A stretch of DNA of 52,608 nucleotides, taken from NCBI GenBank assembly GCA_036274495.1, contig DASUFP010000049.1, forward strand, positions 1 through 52,608. Direction: 5' to 3'. How positions within the stretch are numbered: position 1 is the first letter of the stretch; every line of letters starts with the position of its first letter. Shown here piece after piece: positions 36,279-45,600 of the stretch. The position numbers and the translations under genes were made by a program. The DNA comes from DASUFP01 sp036274495 (GTDB lineage: Bacteria > Bacteroidota > Bacteroidia > AKYH767-A > OLB10). The notes under the pieces are model-generated. The model worked only from the letters and a program-made list of their open reading frames with translations, was not told the DNA's origin and did no database searches.

Positions 36279-37982
36279 TCAATCGATTATCACAAATTTT
36301 TTCATCTGTTTAACATGATTGTCTTCAGTTATTTTTATGAAATAAATTCCGCTATTCAGATTTTTTCTTGAAATTTCTATATATTTTCCGTTAATGTTAT
36401 TCATTTGAGCCACTGTTTGCCCAAAACAATTTTCAATAATTAATACCGCATCCTTAAATTCACCTGTTGTTTTCAAAACCGATTCGGAAGAAAAGGGGTT
36501 AGGATAAAGGGTGATCTGTTCGTCGGAAATTTCCGAAACCATTGTCGGGGAACAGGAGGTTAATTTGGCTAAAAAGCCATCATAGGTTCCACCTGCAAAG
36601 GTATTTTGAAATCCTGCTGAAGCAATGCCATTGGTACTGTATGTAAACCCGGGCATATAGATATTTCCGAAAGCATCAATTGAGGGACAATAAGCCCACT
36701 CACCGCCTGTACCGCCAAAATAAGAAGCACAAAGCCGTACTCCGGAAGCAGAAAAAGAAACTATAAAAGCATCGAAATTTGCTGCATAGGCATTCTGAAA
36801 TCCGGCCGAAGCAATCCCGGATATGCTGTTTGTCCTTCCGGTTATATAAGCATTACCCGCCATATCAGTAGCAACACTCCAGCCTCTTTCGTCTCCGGTA
36901 TCGCCATAATAAGTGGCCCACAGGCGGCTGCCTGTACTGTCAAACTTTACCAGATAACAGTCATTGGTCCCGCCACCATAGGTGTTTTGAAATCCGTTTG
37001 AAGAAATATTTGTGGTACTTTCTGTTGTTCCTGCCAGATAAACATTACCGGAGAAATCTGTTGCAACATTTTTACCAAACAAAATATTTGATATTCCTCC
37101 CTCATCACCCGTGCCGCCATAGTAGGTACCCCACTGTAAAATTCCGGCTGAATTAAATTTTACAAGAAATGCATCCGTTGTACCTCCAAGCGTATCCTGA
37201 AACCCTCCTGATGCGATACCAATGGTACTTGAAGTCCATCCGGATAAGTATATATTTCCATTATTGTCGGTAGCGATATTATTCCCGTCGTAGCCCTCAT
37301 CACCCGGGCCGCCATAATAGGTACCCCAAATCCGTAATCCGGAAGCGTTAAACTTTACCAGGAAAGCATCGTATGTCCCGCCCCCGAATGTATTTTGCCA
37401 ACCCATGGATCCAATACCGAATAATGCAGAATTTGTAAAACCTGATATGTAAACATTACCATCATGATCTGTTGCTATGCCGTATGCCTCTTCCCAACCT
37501 GTACCGCCATAATAGGATGACCAAACGCGACTTCCTGAAGAATCAAATTTAACGACAAACGCATCATACGATCCGCCACCGTAAGTGTTTTGAAAACCTC
37601 CCGATGCAATTCCTGAAATACTTGATGTTCCTCCGGCTATATAAACATTTCCTGAGTCATCCACCGTTACACAATAAGCATGGTCATTATTATTATTGCC
37701 ATAATAAGTAGACCAAATCAAATTACCGGAAGGGTCAAATTTTGTCAGAAAGGCATCATATGAACCGCCCCCGTAAGTATTCTGAAATCCCGCTGACGCA
37801 ATTCCGGAGGTACTGCTGGTGTAACCGGTAAGATATACATTTCCCGCAGCATCTGTAGCCACACTGTTTGCCACATCGTATTGCGAACCGCCAAAATAGG
37901 TAGCCCAGACAAGGGAATTTTGAGCTTTAGTACTCGAAAATATCAGAGTAGCGAGAATTGATAAATATAATTTCAACTTCAT
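36279..37982 (-). CDS. T9SS-sorted secreted protein with seven SBBP beta-propeller repeats
   Basis: This 567-aa exported protein has signal peptide MKLKLYLSILATLIFSSTKAQ and seven SBBP repeats of about 66 residues (TYYGGTGDE...NVYLAGTT, then GFQNTYGGGSYDAFLVKF). They probably form a seven-bladed beta-propeller. The type A sorting domain starts near ITLYPNPFSSESVL. The repeats are highly similar to each other, so recent duplication or gene conversion is likely. The ligand is unknown. Confidence 0.9.
   Translation of the reverse strand: MKLKLYLSILATLIFSSTKAQNSLVWATYFGGSQYDVANSVATDAAGNVYLTGYTSSTSGIASAGFQNTYGGGSYDAFLTKFDPSGNLIWSTYYGNNNNDHAYCVTVDDSGNVYIAGGTSSISGIASGGFQNTYGGGSYDAFVVKFDSSGSRVWSSYYGGTGWEEAYGIATDHDGNVYISGFTNSALFGIGSMGWQNTFGGGTYDAFLVKFNASGLRIWGTYYGGPGDEGYDGNNIATDNNGNIYLSGWTSSTIGIASGGFQDTLGGTTDAFLVKFNSAGILQWGTYYGGTGDEGGISNILFGKNVATDFSGNVYLAGTTESTTNISSNGFQNTYGGGTNDCYLVKFDSTGSRLWATYYGDTGDERGWSVATDMAGNAYITGRTNSISGIASAGFQNAYAANFDAFIVSFSASGVRLCASYFGGTGGEWAYCPSIDAFGNIYMPGFTYSTNGIASAGFQNTFAGGTYDGFLAKLTSCSPTMVSEISDEQITLYPNPFSSESVLKTTGEFKDAVLIIENCFGQTVAQMNNINGKYIEISRKNLNSGIYFIKITEDNHVKQMKKFVIID
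36560..37960. repeat. Seven tandem coding repeats of about 200 bp (SBBP blades)
   Basis: The DNA encoding the propeller repeats in runs of about 200 bases, for example the GTATTTTGAAAT/GTGTTTTGAAA segments and CCGCCATAATAGGTA segments recur through the block. Such internal homology favours copy-number change by recombination. Confidence 0.75.
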
Positions 37983-38145
37983 ATTATTTATTTAATTGTG
38001 GATTGATGATTTTATCCACTTCAGCTTTTGTTCTTCTTTTTTTTCAGCCTTATTGATGTAGTGAGGATAAACCCCGGCAAACGCCATTTTAAATACTCTG
38101 TTGGAATCCATATCAGGAGTAAGTATCTATTTATACAGATTTTGA

Positions 38146-38514
38146 TTAAAACATGCCATTCTCGTTAACCATGTTATCAGGTACTGCCTGACCAAAATCC
38201 CAAAGCTCAATGATGCGGTCTCCATCAAATTCAAAAATATGGATAACTGCAACGTCCGGTGAATTGGGTTTTTGCCTGTAGCGTGAATGTGCCGTAACCA
38301 TGTTACCATCCTCTAAAACCCTTAGTATTTGAAATACACTCTCCGGGTTTTGCCGGGCACTCTCCTGCATTGCCGTCATCAACGATGTTGCATCACCCTT
38401 AAAATAAGCATTGTGATGTTTAAAGTTGCTGCCTGCATACTGCTCAAATGCCTTTAATGAATGTCCTTTAGCTGTAAGTTCAAGGAAGTCTGAAGCAATT
38501 TCTTTTTTAGTCAC
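38146..38514 (-). CDS. NTF2/SnoaL-like protein
   Basis: This 122-aa protein has the fold of the nuclear-transport-factor-2/SnoaL-like superfamily (cone-shaped beta-barrel with a pocket). Conserved parts are FEQYAGSNFKHHNAYFKGD and the last strands with VAVIHIFEFDGDRIIELWDF. Members are enzymes or ligand binders of varied chemistry; the substrate is unknown. It stands alone. Confidence 0.85.
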   Translation of the reverse strand: MTKKEIASDFLELTAKGHSLKAFEQYAGSNFKHHNAYFKGDATSLMTAMQESARQNPESVFQILRVLEDGNMVTAHSRYRQKPNSPDVAVIHIFEFDGDRIIELWDFGQAVPDNMVNENGMF

Positions 38515-38693
38515 TGTACAAATATTTTTTATCAGGTGTAATTCTCGATGAGAATTGATTAATCTAAATGCAATGATAATGATTCATATAAATTATCACG
38601 GAAATTTAAATTTACAAATGTGTTATCAAAAGTCCAAATCATTCTAATAACATTCACATTTTCCCATGTCTCATTAATCTGACAACCACTATA

Positions 38694-38861
38694 TTATAAG
38701 GTTGAACGTGCGGACCTCAAACCCATTGTGCGCCGCCATGCGGTAAGTTGTCCCGGATGCATTGCTGCATGATTCACACACATAAAAAGCACCAGATCTA
38801 ACAAAGCTGGCATACACGCACTATTACGCCACTTAATTGTTACAAATAACTCTTCAGAAAT
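38694..38861 (-). pseudogene. Decayed DinB-family gene, C-terminal fragment
   Basis: A 55-codon open stretch read from 38861 down to a stop at 38694 encodes a C-terminal DinB-like end: LLDLVLFMCVNHAAMHPGQL followed by TAWRRTMGL. The His-x3-His-x2-Gln pattern matches the metal-site helix of DinB-superfamily proteins. Adjacent in-frame stops (TGA and TAA just before 38861) and no start codon mean it cannot make the protein. The flanks (38515-38693 and 38862-38931) hold no other recognisable feature. Confidence 0.6.
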
Positions 38862-38931
38862 TCATTAATTCAACGGGTCATTTTGTAATCACTTCACATA
38901 TTACAGAAAGGCCCTCGGACTTTTTCATTTA

Positions 38932-39339
38932 CTAAAGAATCTTAGTAATCCTTACCTTTCTGTATAAATGTTCCTGATAGATCAATTCTCCGTAAATTAC
39001 ATTTTCTTTGAGCATGAAGGTCCAGTTGCCATGTCCTTCAACTGAAACCAGTTTGTTTGCATTTTCGTCAAACAAACATTGCAATATTCCCATATCCTGT
39101 TCCTCACCATTTACAATCTTACTTGCCTGAATAAATATCGTGTCATTGTCTAGCATTTTTGAAATGGTATACACAACAGTTTCATCATGGCAAGGAGAAT
39201 TTTTTTGCTGACAAATAGAAACACCTTTCCATTTACCTATAAAGGAGGTTGCGCTTTTTGTATCACCCTGCTGTGCATTAACATGCGTGTCAAAAAGAAC
39301 CAGGATAAAACAGATCAGTAGTGCCTTGACTTGTTTCAT
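38932..39339 (-). CDS. Hypothetical secreted small protein
   Basis: The 135-aa protein has signal peptide MKQVKALLICFILVLFDTHVNAQ, then a beta-rich domain with two cysteines close together (ICQQKNSPC) and one further Cys. The layout (SFIGKWKGV...VYTISKMLDND...GNWTFML) resembles small lipocalin-like exported proteins, but I cannot assign a family. It lies 131 bases downstream of the TonB-domain gene. Confidence 0.6.
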   Translation of the reverse strand: MKQVKALLICFILVLFDTHVNAQQGDTKSATSFIGKWKGVSICQQKNSPCHDETVVYTISKMLDNDTIFIQASKIVNGEEQDMGILQCLFDENANKLVSVEGHGNWTFMLKENVIYGELIYQEHLYRKVRITKIL

Positions 39340-39470
39340 TTTTTAGGTTATTTTAAATAATGACAGCGTTTGGTAAAAAAGCATTTGGATGAACTTCAAT
39401 AATCAATAAATTGAATGTATTATGTTTATGCCGGTCGGACAGCCACTTAAAGAACCTCCTGTTCCGATAA

Positions 39471-40202
39471 TTATTTAAGTTTAAACCGAATCGGCAAATT
39501 AAATACAACCCGAACGGATTCTCCATCCTGAGTACCCGGATCCCAGTGAGGCATGTTTTGGACCACCCTAACGGCTTCCGAATCGAGTCTCTCATCAACG
39601 CTTTTAACGATCTTAATATCAGAAACAGATCCATCCTTATTTACAATGAACCGAACCATAACAAGACCCTGAACGCTATTTTTCCTTGCCTTATTAGGAT
39701 ACTTTATCTCCTTCGATAAATACCTGACCAGTTCATCGAGCCCCCCGGGAAATTCAGGCATTTTTTCGTACTCATAATATGCTGTTTCAACTCCGTCCGG
39801 ATTAAAACATTTCCCTTCGATTAATGAATCGTTTTCAAAAGTATCTATGCGTTTGGGCGTGCCGTCTTCCCAGTAAGACAGCCGTTTGCCATTTATTTTA
39901 CCATCAGAATAATCAATATCTGTGTGAAGCCTTCCATTCTTATACCATTCCTGAAATTTTCCGTCCAGCTTTTTTTGATCTTGTTTTACGTATGACTTTT
40001 TTGAACTTATTTGTCCTGAAATGTAATATACCGTTTCTGTACTGCGGCTGGTATCAATTGCATCAGGAGTAACAATTTCATAAAAATGAGCTTCCGATTT
40101 TGAATTGACCTTGAGCAACTCTTTATCAAGGTAAGTAGTATCCTGTCCCTGCGCAAGTTTAACAGAAAAGAACAAAATAATCAGAAGTAAATTCCGGCTC
40201 AC
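39471..40202 (-). CDS. TonB C-terminal-domain protein with MORN-like repeats
   Basis: This 243-aa exported protein has signal peptide MSRNLLLIILFFSVKLAQG, two to three MORN/YwqK-like repeats in the middle (DGKFQEWYKNGRLHTDIDYS, NGKRLSYWEDG) and a TonB C-terminal domain (from about 160, EIKYPNKARKNSVQGLVMV, and DPGTQDGESVRVVFNLPI). It has no Pro-rich linker and no permanent N-terminal anchor typical of true TonB. It may be a periplasmic adaptor rather than an energy transducer. This architecture is common in Bacteroidota. Confidence 0.82.
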   Translation of the reverse strand: MSRNLLLIILFFSVKLAQGQDTTYLDKELLKVNSKSEAHFYEIVTPDAIDTSRSTETVYYISGQISSKKSYVKQDQKKLDGKFQEWYKNGRLHTDIDYSDGKINGKRLSYWEDGTPKRIDTFENDSLIEGKCFNPDGVETAYYEYEKMPEFPGGLDELVRYLSKEIKYPNKARKNSVQGLVMVRFIVNKDGSVSDIKIVKSVDERLDSEAVRVVQNMPHWDPGTQDGESVRVVFNLPIRFKLK

Positions 40203-40321
40203 TTTAAATTTATCTTGTTGTTATTTTTATGTTACCTGTACTTGCAATAACTGATGTGTTTATTTTTCAATAATAACAATACCTGTTAATTTTCCATTGT
40301 GGCAATACCTTACCATCCCAT

Positions 40322-41797
40322 TTAATATTTAACTATTTTCTTCGAGGTCTTATGCGCTTCTGACCATACTTCAATTATGTAAATCCCCTTATCAAGATTA
40401 CTTAAATCAATAGTAAATGCCTGCTTGGCATCATTAAACATACATTGTCCTGAAAATACCGTTTGCCCGAGTGTGTTTTTCACATAAACGGTGGAATTTT
40501 GATTATTTGATTGTGCCAACTGTACCGTGATTCGGGCAGTAAACGGATTGGGATAAACCGTTATTATTTCCGGTGCTGTTGGCCACTCCGAGATGCCAAC
40601 AGTGCAATTTGAATCAGCCTTTGACAGGTATATGTCGCCGGCGGAATCGTATGAATATCCGGGCCGATAGGTCATGCCGCAAATGGTAATCATGCCATCA
40701 TTGGTTACTTTAACTTCGTTTAACCAGGTCGATGGTCGGTAGCATATCCACTTCGTCACTCCGGCAGTATCAACTTTTGTAAGTACGGAATTCTGCATCA
40801 TTTGTCCGTATCCTGAAATCAAAAATCCGTCAGCTGTTTTAAACACCGACATCGGCCATGACTTATCATCCCAATGATAGGTCCATGATGAAATGATTCC
40901 GCCCATTGAATCCAGCGTTAACAGGTTCACATCCGCATTAGGAATATTGAGACTGTCTAAACCGGTAATGGGATTTATCAATAAGTAATATTTGTTGTTA
41001 TCATAAATCACATCCCAGTCATCAATTCCATTTCTGCTAACCTGATACTGCCTGGTCCACAATGTATCTCCGACACTATTAATTTTTACCAGCCAGGGAG
41101 TATAGTAATCCACTCCCGACATAGAGGTAGCATGACTTTCACAGAGCATGAGCAAATTATTGCTATCGGCTTGAATAATTTTAAGCGGTGTTGTAAAATA
41201 ATATCCGGTATAATCTTTAATAAATAGTTGATTTCCGGAACTATCCGTTTTCATCAGCCGGACATGACTCCCCGGAAAACTGTAATCATAGATGACAAAG
41301 TATATTGAACCATCTGCATCAGTAATCATATCCAACGCCTGGTCATTGATACCAGTTGTCTGATAAACATGAGTATATAAGGTGTCACCCAAAAAATTGG
41401 TTTTGACTAAATAAACATCATTTAAGTTGTTGGAATTCAGGTTGCCAGATCTATAAAATCCGCCTGCCAAATAACCTGCATTGGTTTTCAGAACCCGGTA
41501 AAACATGCTTGAAGTATTCGGAAAGGTGTCAATATCATAGGTTCTGAACCATAAGGAATCGCCAAACATATTGGTTTTAAGAAGGCAAGCTCCCTGAGCA
41601 CTGTTGGTGCGTCCGCATAAAACCAGATCGCCGTTTGAATCTTCAATAAAATTAAATGGAGCATCATAAACACTTGTTCCATAGTGGTTTTCAAATATAT
41701 TTTGCCCATTAAGAAAGGCACTGTCACATACCATGACAAGTGCCAATATGAATATAAGATAAAATACACGAAAGGGACAATCCGGCTCCTTTTGCAT
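40322..41797 (-). CDS. T9SS-sorted secreted repeat protein
   Basis: The 491-aa protein starts at the ATG at 41797, one base after the SIMPL gene's stop (TAAGATG), which suggests translational coupling; the longer frame from 41821 would overlap that stop. The signal peptide is followed by propeller-like repeats of the type DGDLVLCGRTN...LLKTNMFGDSLWF. The type A sorting domain is ITVYPNPFTARITVQL, then GIYIIEVWSEAH. It resembles the gene at 17218. Ligand unknown. Confidence 0.82.
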   Translation of the reverse strand: MQKEPDCPFRVFYLIFILALVMVCDSAFLNGQNIFENHYGTSVYDAPFNFIEDSNGDLVLCGRTNSAQGACLLKTNMFGDSLWFRTYDIDTFPNTSSMFYRVLKTNAGYLAGGFYRSGNLNSNNLNDVYLVKTNFLGDTLYTHVYQTTGINDQALDMITDADGSIYFVIYDYSFPGSHVRLMKTDSSGNQLFIKDYTGYYFTTPLKIIQADSNNLLMLCESHATSMSGVDYYTPWLVKINSVGDTLWTRQYQVSRNGIDDWDVIYDNNKYYLLINPITGLDSLNIPNADVNLLTLDSMGGIISSWTYHWDDKSWPMSVFKTADGFLISGYGQMMQNSVLTKVDTAGVTKWICYRPSTWLNEVKVTNDGMITICGMTYRPGYSYDSAGDIYLSKADSNCTVGISEWPTAPEIITVYPNPFTARITVQLAQSNNQNSTVYVKNTLGQTVFSGQCMFNDAKQAFTIDLSNLDKGIYIIEVWSEAHKTSKKIVKY

Positions 41798-41798
41798 C

Positions 41799-42521
41799 TT
41801 ATCGGATTTGGTATTCGACAAAGAGTGTGGCCGTTACCAGCACTGTTCCTTTACTTATTGCGATGGAATTGTTGGCATTCATATTTATGTTGGCCGCTCT
41901 TTCCTTTAATTCAAAATTCGATTCTTCATCTTTAGGATAAGAGGCCTTAATTTCAACATTCCCTATTTTTAGAATTTCCTTCTTTGATTCAGGCAGCTTT
42001 TCCAATAATTTGTCAGCAAGTATCCCTGCCTTTTCCAGTGCTTTCACATAGGCTTCGTTTTTTAAGCTGTCGAGTTTAGAGTGTGAATAGCTGAGACCTC
42101 CCAGGTCCAGATTCTGATTCTCCATTAATTCAGTATAAATATCGTCCAGCTTTTCAATATCCTTCACTGTAACATAAACAGTTGTAGAACTTCTGTAACC
42201 TTCAAATACATTTGAATTGAACTTCCATGTATAACTTTTACTCATGTTAACAGCTGTGGTTAATATATCATCTTTCCTGATTTCAAATTTCAGCAGTGTA
42301 TTGATTAAGTTATTGGATTTATCAACCAAACAATTTTTTGAAACTTTAATCGATTTATCAATGCAACTTAGTTCAATGTAAAATGATGCCTCATCGGGAA
42401 GCGTCTCAACCTCCCCCTCTGACTTTATCATTATTGTTTTAAATTTTGACACACCACCACCAGAGTGGTTTTGGCAGCTAATTAAAAGCAAGAAACCTAA
42501 TGCACCAAATAATTTTTTCAT
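41799..42521 (-). CDS. SIMPL (DUF541) domain lipoprotein
   Basis: This is a 240-aa envelope lipoprotein: the signal peptide ends LLISC with Cys16 as lipid site. The SIMPL domain starts near IMIKSEGEVETLPDEASFYI, and VKALEKAGILADKLLEKL is the conserved helix. SIMPL proteins are periplasmic/outer-membrane proteins of unclear biochemistry. It is directly upstream of the T9SS protein at 40322, with stop and start 1 base apart, so the two are an operon. Confidence 0.85.
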   Translation of the reverse strand: MKKLFGALGFLLLISCQNHSGGGVSKFKTIMIKSEGEVETLPDEASFYIELSCIDKSIKVSKNCLVDKSNNLINTLLKFEIRKDDILTTAVNMSKSYTWKFNSNVFEGYRSSTTVYVTVKDIEKLDDIYTELMENQNLDLGGLSYSHSKLDSLKNEAYVKALEKAGILADKLLEKLPESKKEILKIGNVEIKASYPKDEESNFELKERAANINMNANNSIAISKGTVLVTATLFVEYQIR

Positions 42522-42572
42522 ATAATTAATTTATGTATTGTGTATCAGCTGAGTTCAGGTATAGAATGCTTT

Positions 42573-42606
42573 CACAAAATCCCACCTGTTTTCACAAGTG
42601 GGATTT
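42573..42606 (-). terminator. Intrinsic terminator of the giant Ig-like protein
   Basis: AAATCCCAC (42577-42585) and GTGGGATTT (42598-42606) form a perfect 9-bp stem around a 12-base loop. Read on the minus strand it is followed by TTTTGTG. It lies 56 bases past the stop of the gene at 42663. Confidence 0.75.
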
Positions 42607-42662
42607 GAGGAATCTTATATTGCATTATACTGAACTGAAATATATTAATAGCGTACCTTAGC

Positions 42663-45600
42663 CTATCTGGTTACAACGACTTTGAAAGTTTGCAAATCAT
42701 CCTTGTTCATGACTTCAACAAAATAAATTCCACTTGCAAGGTCATTGACTTCAATATCGGTGTTGTCGGTTGCAGTGGCGTCAAGTTCAGTTTTACGGCC
42801 GGTCATATCGGTGAGGTAGTACCTTGACTGATCGTTATGCCCCGGATTGTGTATAACGAATGACCCGGATGAGGGATTTGGGAACACTGTTACAACAGAA
42901 CCATTACCTGATGTCTGAGGAGTTTCATCTGTTTCCCTGCAAGGGGTGTCTACTATTATGTAATTAGATGCCTTAGAACAGCCGTACATGTTGGTTACCA
43001 CGCATCTGTACTTTCCGAAAAGCTTAGCATTGAACGACTGACCTGTTGCACCGGGAATAAAACCCGAATACCGTTTCCACATATAGGTGTACCCGCTACC
43101 TGAATTTGCTGTAAGAAGGACACTGTCTCCAACACAAAATGTTGTTGGTCCGTTGGCGGTGATAGATGCTGTAGGGTACCCATAAACTGAAACAACAATT
43201 GCATTAGAAACCCTGGAACAACCATTGCCATTGGTTACAATTACCCTGTATTTTCCCGATTTGGTAGCGGTGTAGGATTGTCCGGTAGCGCCGGCAATCA
43301 AATTCCCGTATTTTTTCCATTGATAGGAATAATCAGGGTCATATACGGCCGTCAACACTACATTACCGCCATTACAAAACCCTGTTGGGCCGTTGGCGCT
43401 GATAGCAGCCTGTGGTATAGGACTAACGTCCAAAATAGTAGCGGAAGAAGTAAATACGCCACAAGTTGATGTGATTTCCACTGTGTAATTTCCGGCAAAA
43501 GTTCCGGTATAACTTGAATCAGTAGCTCCCGGGATCGGAATACCATCGAGACTCCATTGATAGGTATAACCGGGATTGGCATTCGCATGAAACGTAACAT
43601 TGGTTCCCGAACATATTGTTACCGTTCCGCCGGGACTGATGGCCGGCACAATCGTATTAGCATATACATTAATAAAGTTACTTAAAGCGGAACACCCATT
43701 TGAAGAAGCGACTTCGCAGCGGTAGGTTCCCGAAACCGAGGCCGAATAAGATGTGCCTGTAGCTCCCGGAATCGATAACCCGTTTAATAACCACTGGTAC
43801 GTATACCCCGTACCGGTAGCGGCATTCAGCAACACCGAACCCGCACCGCAAAATGAAGTGGGTCCTGCGGCTGTAATTGAAGCCACAGGCACAGGGTTAG
43901 CAGTAATTGCTACAGGAGCAGAGGTGACTACTCCACAGGCATTGGTGAGCGATACCGTATAGCTGCCCGACTGGTTTGTATAAAACAACGTTGCATTGCC
44001 ACCAGGACTCACAGGCACCCCGTTGTTACTCCATTGAATTAAATCGTTATAAACATAGGGAGGTAGCACAAAGCGGTTGATGCCAAACTGCACTACCTGA
44101 TCGGAACATATTAAAGTGGCATCGGGATAAATAATGGTTCCGGCCTGGTTAATAGTTGCCGGATCAATACGGATATAAGAGGCATTTGAGGTGTTGCTTC
44201 CGCAGGCACCGGAGATAATCACATCGTACAATCCGGTAGTTGTTGCTGTGTAACTTTGAGCCACAGCCCCTGAAATGGCAACTGTATTTTTTCGCCACTG
44301 ATAGGAATATCCGGATCCGCCGTTTGCATTGAACTGATATAAAACACATGCCGAAGCGGGCACAGGAGATGAGTTGATGGTTGCAAGCAGACCGCCATCA
44401 CTTACCCGTATACTATTGGTGGTCGTAGAACATGCGGTTGCAATATTGGTTACCACCGAAAAATAATTTCCCGAACTTGTAGCATCATAGGTTGGCCCGT
44501 TAGCATTCGCTATTAATCCTCCTAAGTTATTCAGATACCATTTATAACTTAATCCTGAACCGCCGCCATTGTCTAACGTAACACTTCCGGGAGCGCAAAA
44601 TGCCACCGGTCCGAGTGCAGTGAGCGTGTTGGACGGGACCGGATTAACCGTTATGGTATGGCCCGGAGAAGTGTATGTACCACACGCGTTGGTGACATCA
44701 ACTGTATAGGTTGTGGTTTGATTGATGTTGAAAGCATAATTAATGCCAGTGGCACCCGCTACAGGTACCCCATTGGCTTTCCATTGTATTGCATCAGCCT
44801 GGCCTGTAATCTGTGCTGCTAATTGGATGTATGATCCCGAACACATAGTAGTGGGATTTGCAGAAGTAATATTAACCGAAGGAGCAGACAGAAGCACTTC
44901 CATGGCTTCGGAACTTTTTGTGCATCCGTTTTGCGCTGTTACCGTTGCATAGTATGTGCCGTTTGAAGTAACATTTAATGAAGACATGGTTGCTCCGTTT
45001 ACAAGCACACTGTCTTTGTACCATACAAATGAATTTCCTGATCCCGTATTGCAAAACAGGTCGAGTGAACCCGGAGCACATTGATAAACGGGAAGCGGAC
45101 ATGTCAACTCCGCAATGGGTGCCTGCACAACGGCAAGAGATAGCACATTGGATAAAAATGTTCCGCATGGACCTGTTTCCTCACAGGTATAGTTTCCGGC
45201 AACTGTAGCGGGATAGGTGGAGGCGGTAGCTCCTGTTATCGGATTACCATTTAGTTTCCACTGATAGGTTGAAATGCCGGCATTGGTGTTTGCACTTAAC
45301 AGCAGACTGCTTCCTGAACAGATAGCTGAATTGGGAGCGGAAATAATAGCGCTGTCATTTAAAATGGTCACATTGGACGACGTGGAAGTAATGCTGTCAC
45401 AACCATTGTAAAAAACACAGGTATACCCTCCGGGTTCGTTTGCCCAGAAATCAAAAGAGTTGGCACCCGGAACAGCCACTCCGTTTTTTTTCCATTGATA
45501 CCCTGCCCACAGATCATATTGATCGGTATAAAAATAGGCACTGTCACATACATTGTAATTAGCAATACCCGGAGTAACAGGCGGTGGTGTTGTTCCCGCT

